Positions 1 through 6,523 of a stretch of 39,693 bases of DNA are shown in pieces. Position 1 is the first letter of the stretch, and the number at the start of each line of letters is the position of its first letter. Origin of the DNA: an uncultured Enorma sp. (GTDB lineage Bacteria > Actinomycetota > Coriobacteriia > Coriobacteriales > Coriobacteriaceae); the NCBI GenBank assembly GCA_905210055.1, contig CAJLVH010000003.1, positions 1 to 39,693 on the forward strand. The letters run 5' to 3'. A program made the translations under genes and the position numbers. The notes under the pieces are model-generated. The model did not search any database, was not told the origin of the DNA, and saw only the letters and a list, made by a program, of their open reading frames with translations.

Positions 1-1049
1 CCCGTCTCGCGGAAATCCTCGTCGCGCGCGGCGCACACGTCGATCAGCGCCGTCGCCTGTCCGCGGCCGATGCCCTTCGTCTCACGCGTGATGCAGATCG
101 AGCCGCCGCCGATACCCACCTTCACGAAGTCGGCACCGCAATCCGCGAGGAAGCGGAAGCCGTCGCCATCGACGACGTTGCCGGCACCCACTTTGACCTC
201 ATCACCGTACGCCGCGCGGATCCACTCAATCGTGCGCTTCTGCCACTCGCTGAAACCCTCAGAAGAGTCAATGCAGAGCACGTCGGCACCCGCCTCGAGC
301 AGAAGCGGCACGCGCTTCTCGTAATCGCGTGTGTTGATGCCCGCGCCTACCATGTAGCGCTTGTTGGCGTCGAGAAGCTCGTTGGGGTTTGACTTATGGC
401 TGTCGTAATCCTTGCGGAACACGATACCCACCAGGTGGTCGTTCTCGTCCACCACGGGCAAAGCGTTCAGCTTGTTGTCCCAGATGACGTCGTTGGCGCG
501 CTTGAGCGTGATGTCCTTGTCGCCCACGATGAGCTGCTCACGCGGGGTCATGAACGTCGCGACCTTCATCTGCGGGTCGTCACGAGAGGGACGGTAGTCA
601 CGGCTCGTCACGATGCCGAGGAGCTTGCCGTGCGCCGTGCCGTCTTCCGTGACGGGCATGGTGGAGTGGCCGGTCTTCTCCTTGAGATCCATAACCTCCT
701 GCATGGTCATATCGGGCGTGAGCGTGGAGTCGGAGATGACGAAACCGGCCTTGTGATCCTTCACGGCCTTGACCATGGCAGCTTCGGACTCGGGCGTCTG
801 GTTGCCGTAGATGAAGGACATGCCACCTTCCGTGGCAAGCGCGATACCCATCTTCTCGCCGGAGACGGACTGCATGATGGCAGAGACCATGGGGATGTTC
901 AGGCTGATGGAAGGCTCCTCGCCGCGGCGGTACTTCACGAGCGGGGTCTTGAGGTTGACGTTCGCGGGGATGCATTCGGAAGACGAGTATCCGGGCACCA
1001 GCAGGTACTCAGAGAACGTATGGGACTCACCGGGGAAAAACATGGCCAT
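1..1049 (-). CDS. guaB: IMP dehydrogenase, 3' end beyond window
   Basis: Oxidises IMP to XMP with NAD, the committed step of guanine nucleotide synthesis, in the cytosol. The 349 visible residues show an N-terminal TIM-barrel segment (VSAIMQSVSGEKM), a two-CBS insert around residues 95-225 (MTPREQL), the VGAGINTRD and CIDSSEGFSEW segments, and the catalytic loop GIGGGSICITRE with the nucleophile at Cys319. The loop and flanking segments match the Tritrichomonas foetus type of IMPDH rather than the common GIGPGSICTTR type; even the cysteine number agrees with the T. foetus enzyme as I remember it. About 150 C-terminal residues (the active-site flap) lie outside. Start chosen at the ATG at 1049 because GAGGAG sits about 6 nt upstream; a second ATG at 1043 is possible. 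No neighbour in the same operon is visible. Confidence 0.96.
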   Translation of the reverse strand, partial: MAMFFPGESHTFSEYLLVPGYSSSECIPANVNLKTPLVKYRRGEEPSISLNIPMVSAIMQSVSGEKMGIALATEGGMSFIYGNQTPESEAAMVKAVKDHKAGFVISDSTLTPDMTMQEVMDLKEKTGHSTMPVTEDGTAHGKLLGIVTSRDYRPSRDDPQMKVATFMTPREQLIVGDKDITLKRANDVIWDNKLNALPVVDENDHLVGIVFRKDYDSHKSNPNELLDANKRYMVGAGINTRDYEKRVPLLLEAGADVLCIDSSEGFSEWQKRTIEWIRAAYGDEVKVGAGNVVDGDGFRFLADCGADFVKVGIGGGSICITRETKGIGRGQATALIDVCAARDEDFRET

Positions 1050-1159
1050 GGATACTCCTCCTCTTGGTTTGGGCGCGATCTGGGGGCGGGCACAGCGGCG
1101 CCGTCCCTTGCCGCGCGATTTCGCTGAAAGACCGCCTGGCCGGGCGTTCTTGGTGACGT

Positions 1160-1165
1160 ATTGTA
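1160..1165 (-). promoter_or_regulatory. possible -10 box of guaB
   Basis: TACAAT preceded by GCGC, about 110 nt upstream of the guaB start. No good -35 hexamer at 16-18 nt. The folE promoter candidate at 12625 has the same GCGCTACAAT sequence. The roughly 100-nt leader is GC-rich and I recognise no riboswitch in it. Confidence 0.3.
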
Positions 1166-1420
1166 GCGCACAGCAGGCGCGCGTTAGCAGGATGCCGTCG
1201 TGGCGTCACCGTGTTCGCACATCTGGAGGGCCAATGCCACCGAATCATCGCATGCAGCCAAGGCGCTGGTCCGAGGAGCCGCCATTTGCGACGGAGATCA
1301 GCCCACCTCGCCCCTGTGGCACTCGTGCCGAAATAGCACGCAACGTGTTGATTGGGACGGGAATTATTTCCGCTCGAACCACCTTTGAACGGCGAATGCC
1401 TCCGGATGTAGATTTTTTAA

Positions 1421-1716
1421 TGCCACTCGCCCCATATATGTACGGAGGCGTCCTCCAGGCGAGGGGTTGACGCCACTTGCCCCAAATATGTATCGATTGT
1501 CCCATTCGTATCAATTCTGTATCAGGCATTTTGCTGAAATACCCCACTTGGCAGAAATATGTACCTCACGATCGGTTCAAATATGGATCGAATGGGCAAG
1601 CGAGGCGAAGCCGGGCCCAAATCTAGGTCGAATGGGCGAGAGAAAGGAAGTTGGCCAATATTTAGGTCGAGTGAGCAACAAGCCGAACCGAAATCCATCT
1701 TTTGGCCGAGTGAATA
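1421..1716. repeat. array 1 of degenerate ~20-bp repeats, four minus then four plus
   Basis: Eight imperfect copies of a unit close to ACAWATNTGGGTCGAGTGGG. Minus-strand copies lie near 1421-1443, 1471-1493, 1499-1522 and 1541-1563; plus-strand copies near 1576-1598, 1616-1638, 1654-1676 and 1693-1716. From the third copy on they are about 38-40 bp apart. Orientation flips once, between 1563 and 1576. The rest of the 1050-1880 gap (1166-1420 and 1717-1880) has no supportable gene; short reading frames there merely translate the repeats. A sister array with the same unit and the same flip lies at 4149-4429. Function unknown; the drift between copies argues against CRISPR. Confidence 0.7.
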
Positions 1717-1880
1717 AGCGCTATCGAATGGCCGGCAGCACTTGAATCCAGCGAGCGCACCGACGAGCCACAGTTCGCCAATAGGCCAAGCAAGCATTAA
1801 GGTAGAAACGTGATCTGTTTTGCGCTGGAGGGCAAGCAGGCGGCAGTGAGCGTATCACCGCTGTTCAGAGCCCTCAAGCA

Positions 1881-2897
1881 CTACCTTCTCTGCTCGGCAT
1901 AGCGCGCTTCAGCATCTTCACGCGCTGAAGCCCACCAGGGTTCATGGTCGCGGTACCACGCTATCGTCTGTCGCAGCCCCTCCTCGAAATCCGTAAATCG
2001 TAGCTCCCATCCCAATTCTCTACGAAGCTTACCGGCATCGATTGCATACCGTCGATCGTGACCTGGGCGATCACGCACCCAGTCGAAGTCGTTCTCATCG
2101 CGGCCGAACGCACGCAGGATCGCGCGTACCACATCGATGTTCGAGCGTTCTCCATTCGCTCCCACGAGATACGTTTCGCCTATGCGCCCGCGTGTGAGCA
2201 CCGCCCACACCGCGCTCGAATGATCGTCCACGTGGATCCAGTCCCGCACGTTAAGGCCATCGCCGTACAGCCGCGGGCGCACCCCGCGCAGAAGCCCGGT
2301 CACCTGGCGCGGTATGAACTTCTCCGGATGTTGGTAGGGACCGTAGTTGTTCGAGCAGTTAGAGATCGTGGCGAAAATGCCGTACGTGCGCACCCACGCC
2401 TGCACGAGCATATCCGATGCGGCCTTGGTGCTCGAATACGGCGAGCTTGGATGGTATGGTCTCTCTTCGGTGAAGCGCGCCGGGTCGTCGAGCGCAAGAT
2501 CGCCGTAGACCTCGTCTGTCGAGATGTGATGGAAGCGCAGACCATGTGCGCGGCTTGCCTCGAGCAGAGTAAATGTTCCCTGGACATTCGTTTGCACGAA
2601 AGGGCCGGGGCAGGCGATGGAGTTGTCGTTGTGGCTTTCCGCCGCGAAATGAACGATGGTATCCGCATGCGCCGCAAGGCGATCTACGAGCGCAGCGTCG
2701 CAGATGTCGCCAACCACAAGCTCCACACGATCCTCGGGCATGTCGGCGATATTCTGCGGGTTGCCGGCATACGTGAGCTTATCGAGCACCGTCACGTGCA
2801 CGTCCGGTTGCTCGCGCACCACCCAGCGCACGAAATTCGATCCGATGAACCCGCACCCGCCGGTGACGATGATGTGACGCGGTTCAAAGCTGGCCAT
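1881..2897 (-). CDS. rfbB: dTDP-glucose 4,6-dehydratase (RmlB/RfbB)
   Basis: Converts dTDP-glucose to dTDP-4-keto-6-deoxyglucose, the second step towards dTDP-rhamnose and other deoxysugars of surface glycans. The 338-residue protein is a normal-length extended SDR: NAD-binding GGCGFIGSN near residues 13-21, catalytic STDEVYGD, YSSTK with the active-site Tyr and Lys, and NNYGPYQHPEKFIP. I use the ATG at 2897, after GGGAGG with about 7 nt spacing; the open frame extends 37 codons upstream but that part has no family similarity. No rfbA, rfbC or rfbD is nearby, which is unusual since these normally cluster. The gene lies between two repeat arrays and converges on guaB's upstream region. An alternative sugar-nucleotide SDR assignment is unlikely given the TDE triad. 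Confidence 0.92.
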   Translation of the reverse strand: MASFEPRHIIVTGGCGFIGSNFVRWVVREQPDVHVTVLDKLTYAGNPQNIADMPEDRVELVVGDICDAALVDRLAAHADTIVHFAAESHNDNSIACPGPFVQTNVQGTFTLLEASRAHGLRFHHISTDEVYGDLALDDPARFTEERPYHPSSPYSSTKAASDMLVQAWVRTYGIFATISNCSNNYGPYQHPEKFIPRQVTGLLRGVRPRLYGDGLNVRDWIHVDDHSSAVWAVLTRGRIGETYLVGANGERSNIDVVRAILRAFGRDENDFDWVRDRPGHDRRYAIDAGKLRRELGWELRFTDFEEGLRQTIAWYRDHEPWWASAREDAEARYAEQRR

Positions 2898-3036
2898 CAC
2901 GATCCCTCCCACCATACGCCTGGTAGTAGATAGTTTAGCGAAAGAAACGCGTGCTACCGTTCGCCGGCACGGTATACATCGGCGTTTACCGCTCGCGGAA
3001 TCGTACATATACCTCTCCCTACCTATGGTGACGACC

Positions 3037-3045
3037 TGCTATCAT
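3037..3045 (+). promoter_or_regulatory. possible extended -10 of the 3104 gene
   Basis: TGCTATCAT, an extended -10 motif, with no clear -35. Transcription would begin near 3052, which excludes an upstream ATG at 3044 as the start and supports 3104. The same nine bases occur upstream of tRNA-Leu (28569-28577). Confidence 0.35.
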
Positions 3046-3103
3046 GACTGCACCCGCGCCTCATCCGCTCCCCCCGCCAACACACAATGGGAGGAGACTG
3101 TGC

Positions 3104-4150
3104 ATGGGTGCATTCGATACCAACAAGAGCTACGTGCTCATAGCTGGCGCTTCGGCGTTGCGCCTGTACAGATCCGATACCACACTATACTTCGTCCGCC
3201 GCCTGATACAGGATTGCTCGAGTGATGCTGCGCACGGTAATGCTGCACAGACAGATGCGCGACTTGTTTCAGCGCTTGGCAAAAGACGCGCCTGTGTTCC
3301 TTCCGCGTCCGAATGTGCTGCGTTGGCGCGCCTCTTCGACCTGCCCCTGCCGCTCGACTTGATGGTGACATCCCCGCAGATGCGCCGGCATTCGGCCGCC
3401 GTCCGATGCCATCTCGATACAGACGCATCACACCAAGCTGCATTCATTGAGGTGGAGCAAGGCGTGTACGTCGCACGTCCCGAGCTCGTCTATCACCAGC
3501 TGGCAACCTACACAGACACCGCCCATGCGTGGATGCTCGCCTCCGAACTCGCAGGCGCGTATTCGCTCGAGCCCGATGGAGCCGAAGGCATGCACGGGCG
3601 CGCCGCTCTCACTTCACCCGAGCTGCTGCGCTCGTTCTTCAATCGGTCGCGCGCAACCTGCCACAAAGCGCGCGGCAGGCGAATACTCGATCACTTCGTC
3701 GGCGGAGCGCGTTCTCCCAAGGAAGCGCAGATTGCGGCCATGCTCGCGTTGCCCCGACGCCTCGGCGGCTACGGAATTCGCGGCGTGGTGCTCAACCAGC
3801 AGATCGATCTCTCACCCGAAGCGTGTGCCGTCGCCAAACGCGGGTACGTGGAGGGGGATGTCTTCATCGAGTCCCTACGGCACAACATCGAGTACGACAG
3901 CGACGAGCACCATCTTGGCAACGAAGCGCACGACCGCGACACGCGCAAGGCGAACGCGCTGCGCATGATGGGTGTCGAGCTCACGAGCCTCAGCAAGGGA
4001 CAACTCCATAGCTGGCTGGAGTTCGACATCCTCGCTACAGCAATCGACCAGGAGCTGCCGTTTCATAAACGAGGTGCGACGCCCGCGATTCGCGCCAAGC
4101 AATATGCCCTTTGGCACCAGCTGCTGTTCGATGATACGGATACGCGATGA
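3104..4150 (+). CDS. uncharacterised protein with a PD-(D/E)XK (DUF559/Vsr-like) C-terminal domain
   Basis: 348 residues, start ATG at 3104 after GGAGGAG with 6-7 nt spacing. The N-terminal ~170 residues, beginning with an ALRLYR segment, are not recognised; the general layout recalls proteins grouped with AbiEi-type antitoxins in actinobacteria, but I cannot confirm that. The last ~150 residues fit the DUF559 fold pattern: SPKEAQIA, then GDVFIES, then IEYDSDEHH, then DRDTRKANALRMMG, i.e. an E, a D, an ExD...H and a basic RDxxRxxxL helix. This suggests a nuclease-like fold; activity is not shown. It is the only plus-strand gene in the first 16 kb, stands alone, and its stop codon overlaps the first unit of repeat array 2. 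Possible roles include a defence or toxin-antitoxin component or a repeat-binding protein. Confidence 0.6.
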   Translation: MGAFDTNKSYVLIAGASALRLYRSDTTLYFVRRLIQDCSSDAAHGNAAQTDARLVSALGKRRACVPSASECAALARLFDLPLPLDLMVTSPQMRRHSAAVRCHLDTDASHQAAFIEVEQGVYVARPELVYHQLATYTDTAHAWMLASELAGAYSLEPDGAEGMHGRAALTSPELLRSFFNRSRATCHKARGRRILDHFVGGARSPKEAQIAAMLALPRRLGGYGIRGVVLNQQIDLSPEACAVAKRGYVEGDVFIESLRHNIEYDSDEHHLGNEAHDRDTRKANALRMMGVELTSLSKGQLHSWLEFDILATAIDQELPFHKRGATPAIRAKQYALWHQLLFDDTDTR

Positions 4151-4429
4151 GCTCAAATCTGCACCATGTTCCTCCTGATTGCAGCCACTCGACTCAAATC
4201 CGCACCGTAACGATGCGCCAAGATCCACTCGACCCAGATTTGTACGGATGTTGCAGTACAAATCTGGGTCGGATGGAAATCGTTCAGATTGTTGCAGGAA
4301 ATGACCTGGTAAAAGCCTTGTGTTTTGCAACTATGATTGCCTCGAGTCCATCAAGACGTCCATATTTGGGCTGAGTGAGCGTTACAGCCGAAAAACGCGC
4401 GTTCTCCGTTCACATATGGGTCGAGTGGG
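4149..4429. repeat. array 2 of degenerate ~20-bp repeats, three minus then three plus
   Basis: Six copies of the same unit as in 1421-1716. Minus-strand copies near 4149-4170 (overlapping the stop codon of the upstream gene), 4185-4207 and 4225-4247; plus-strand copies at 4254-4276, 4357-4379 and 4407-4429. The last contains CACATATGGGTCGAGTGGG. Orientation flips between 4247 and 4254. This array fills the gap 4151-4500 between two convergent genes; I see no gene in it. Confidence 0.7.
4230..4271. repeat. perfect 16-bp inverted repeat at the centre of array 2
   Basis: Arms 4230-4245 (CGACCCAGATTTGTAC) and 4256-4271 are exact reverse complements around a 10-nt loop. They are the two innermost repeat units facing each other. 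The structure could end transcription of either convergent gene, but neither side is followed by a T-tract. Confidence 0.75.
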
Positions 4430-4500
4430 TTTACGCGCATCGATTCGGTGCATACCCCCCCAGCGCATTCCCCCGCTGCTAGCCTCCGCGCGCAGAAACG

Positions 4501-5073
4501 TTAGCCCAAAAGCGCCTTCAACCCGATGATGAGAAGCACCACGCCGCCGGCAATCTGGGCGTGGCTGCCGAAGTGCGCACCCAAACGACGCCCAATGAAC
4601 AGCATCGCCAAGCAGCACACAAAGGTCGCGATACCGATCATGCCGCCGTAAAGTACAATGTTCGCGCCGCTCGCAGCAAACGATACGCCGACAACGAATG
4701 CATCGATCGAGGTGGCAATCGCCTCGGCGAAGATGGTGGCATACGTGAGGTGCGTAGGATCGCATGCCTCGGGGTCGCGGAGCTCACGTACTGCCTCGAC
4801 GATCATCTTTCCGCCCACGAACGCTAGGATCACAAGCGATACGATACCTGCGTATGCCTCGATGAGCGGCGCGATGAGCGTTCCGCCGAAAAAGCCGGCG
4901 ATAGGCATCGCCATCTGGAAGATCGCGAACAAGAGCGGCATGGTGAACTTCTTACCCGCAGGCATATCGGGCTCGCAGAGCGTGTTCGAAAGCGTGACTG
5001 CCATCGCATCCATCGCGAGTGCCACGCCCAAAAACAAGCTCTCGACTACAATTGCCAGGGTAACCGGCATCAT
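4501..5073 (-). CDS. mntP: manganese efflux pump MntP (DUF204)
   Basis: Inner-membrane exporter of Mn2+ with two repeats of three helices. The 190-residue product has six hydrophobic segments and the paired family signatures with conserved acidic residues: AMDAMAVTLS in the first repeat and TSIDAFVVGVS in the second. Length matches the family (about 185-195). I start at the first of two adjacent ATGs (5073), preceded by TGGAGG with 5-6 nt spacing, and not at the open frame's upstream end, which adds an untypical 22 residues. The leader does not show a recognisable yybP-ykoY manganese riboswitch. The gene follows the PLP-fold gene in the same direction with a weak hairpin between. Confidence 0.9.
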   Translation of the reverse strand: MMPVTLAIVVESLFLGVALAMDAMAVTLSNTLCEPDMPAGKKFTMPLLFAIFQMAMPIAGFFGGTLIAPLIEAYAGIVSLVILAFVGGKMIVEAVRELRDPEACDPTHLTYATIFAEAIATSIDAFVVGVSFAASGANIVLYGGMIGIATFVCCLAMLFIGRRLGAHFGSHAQIAGGVVLLIIGLKALLG

Positions 5074-5170
5074 CTGAACCTCCAAAGCGCCGAATGCACG
5101 CATCTGCGGCCAGCCAGAGCAAAAGCCCAGCGCACCCATTTACCGGCGCGCCGGGTCAAACTCATGAGAC

Positions 5171-5204
5171 AAAACGTAGGTACGGCAGAATACCGCAGCT
5201 ACCT
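5171..5204 (-). terminator. weak terminator-like hairpin after the PLP-fold gene
   Basis: On the minus strand AGGTA/TACCT and CGG/CCG pair around a short loop, followed by ACGTTTTG. Short T-tract and an internal bulge make it a weak candidate. Confidence 0.35.
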
Positions 5205-5212
5205 GATAGGGT

Positions 5213-6343
5213 TTAGGGCTCAGGAGGATTGCAGAAAAGGCGAAGTGCCTGGTCAAGGCTATCAACGACATCAATAGGATCATCAAGACCGGCATAGAGC
5301 TGAAGGCAGCTCAGATCACCGATCTCCACGAGCACGAGCCGTGTCGCACGTGTACCGCGGACGCCTCCGAACGCGGTCGCGCGCACCTCTTCAAATAGCT
5401 TGAGGAAACGCTCGCAACGCGACTTGGCGCCTTCGAGACCAGAGCCGGTAAGCGTGAAGTTCACATATGCGCCGAAACCATGCTCGAGCACGCGTGCCGC
5501 GACGTCGCGATCGGGATGCGTCGCGAAACCCGGATAACGTACGCAACCTATCGAAGAGTGACACGAAAGGTACGATGCGATGGCGCGCGCATGGTCGAAG
5601 CGTTGCAGCGCGGTATCGGGAAGCTCATCGAGCGCCGCGGCAACGGCAGCAAGGTCCGTATCGCTTGGACGCGCAGCGCCCGCGGCAGACGATGGCGCGC
5701 CGAGTCCGAAGGAAAGCAGGCGGAAGGCATCCTCCGCGTAAGGATCTGCGACCTGATGGCGTCCTTGCTTCCGTTGGGAGCGCGCAACGGAGACCGCGAC
5801 GACAGGCTCCGATACCGCAGCGCTGAACGTGCCCATGAGGGACTCGAGCGAGATATGCGCCCCGAGCGCAAGCGGACGGCAGCCGAACACCGTCGGCAGC
5901 GTGTTATCCACCACAAGCGTGGCACCCGCCATCTTCGCTGCCTGCGCGAACGCGCGGATATCTGCTACGCGCAGGGTCTTCGCACTTACCGAAGGCACAA
6001 GCCAGAACAACCTACCTGAAGACATGCCTGCCGGATGCGCGTACGACGCGGGGGAACCTTGAGGCACGAGGCGCTCCGCCTCCGCCTGGGCTTCATTCAC
6101 GCCCGTAGATGCCAAAAGGAAGGCATCTGCCTCGGGTGCAGCAGCAAACGATAGACGCTGCCAGCGAAACAGCTTCACCACGCGATCAGGTCGGTCGTCT
6201 GCGCACGCGACCAGACGGTCATGCGTCCCCACGACACCCGTCTTCGCAAGCACGTCCGCCGCATCCCATGCGCGCACGAACCACGTCGCCCGCGCACCGT
6301 GGCACGCGGCATAGGCATGGACCAAGTCAAGATGAAGCGACAT
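5213..6343 (-). CDS. Cys/Met-metabolism PLP-fold protein without the PLP lysine
   Basis: 376 residues resembling the cystathionine gamma-synthase/O-acetylhomoserine sulfhydrylase family in its central and C-terminal parts: LVVDNT around residues 143-148 (Asp146 is the residue that contacts the PLP ring nitrogen in active members), RPLALGAHI, and a C-terminal AGLDDPIDVVDSLDQAL. The Schiff-base motif, usually HSATKY, reads ESLMGTF here, so the lysine position is Gly171. The first ~100 residues are weakly conserved. It therefore cannot form the usual internal aldimine and is probably a pseudoenzyme or has a changed function. Start ATG at 6343 follows AAGGGGAGG closely. It lies between thrS and mntP on the same strand, with its own -10 candidate at 6373. 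Frameshift is unlikely because the frame is open across the full family length. Confidence 0.7.
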   Translation of the reverse strand: MSLHLDLVHAYAACHGARATWFVRAWDAADVLAKTGVVGTHDRLVACADDRPDRVVKLFRWQRLSFAAAPEADAFLLASTGVNEAQAEAERLVPQGSPASYAHPAGMSSGRLFWLVPSVSAKTLRVADIRAFAQAAKMAGATLVVDNTLPTVFGCRPLALGAHISLESLMGTFSAAVSEPVVAVSVARSQRKQGRHQVADPYAEDAFRLLSFGLGAPSSAAGAARPSDTDLAAVAAALDELPDTALQRFDHARAIASYLSCHSSIGCVRYPGFATHPDRDVAARVLEHGFGAYVNFTLTGSGLEGAKSRCERFLKLFEEVRATAFGGVRGTRATRLVLVEIGDLSCLQLYAGLDDPIDVVDSLDQALRLFCNPPEP

Positions 6344-6372
6344 GCCCTCCCCTTTCGACAGCTCATGAGCTA

Positions 6373-6378
6373 AGTATA
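6373..6378 (-). promoter_or_regulatory. possible -10 box of the PLP-fold gene
   Basis: TATACT 30 nt upstream of the start codon at 6343; no clear -35. The gap 6344-6523 after thrS otherwise holds nothing I can name. Confidence 0.3.
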
Positions 6379-6523
6379 CGGCAAGTTACTGCATACGCCG
6401 CGGTAAGCAACAAGTTGATACGGCGGGCATAGAAACGAGCGAGTTCTCGGAGATGCCTGCCGAAAACCCGCCCTCATTGTGATGCACGAATATCGCAGCG
6501 CGTTGCCGCAGCTAGCAGTGGGT

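Noticed and set aside
1245..1547. Short minus-strand frame with repeated HIWGKW/YIYGAS-like peptides
   Set aside because: The peptide repeats are only translations of the DNA repeat units in array 1; no ribosome site.
2898..3008. N-terminal extension of rfbB to the upstream end of its frame
   Set aside because: The extra 37 residues lack similarity to the family, while a good ribosome site precedes the ATG at 2897.
1421..4429. CRISPR array
   Set aside because: Units differ at many positions, spacers are short and uneven in part, orientation flips, and no cas genes are present.
5074..5212. yybP-ykoY manganese riboswitch upstream of mntP
   Set aside because: None of the conserved loop sequences of that riboswitch could be found.
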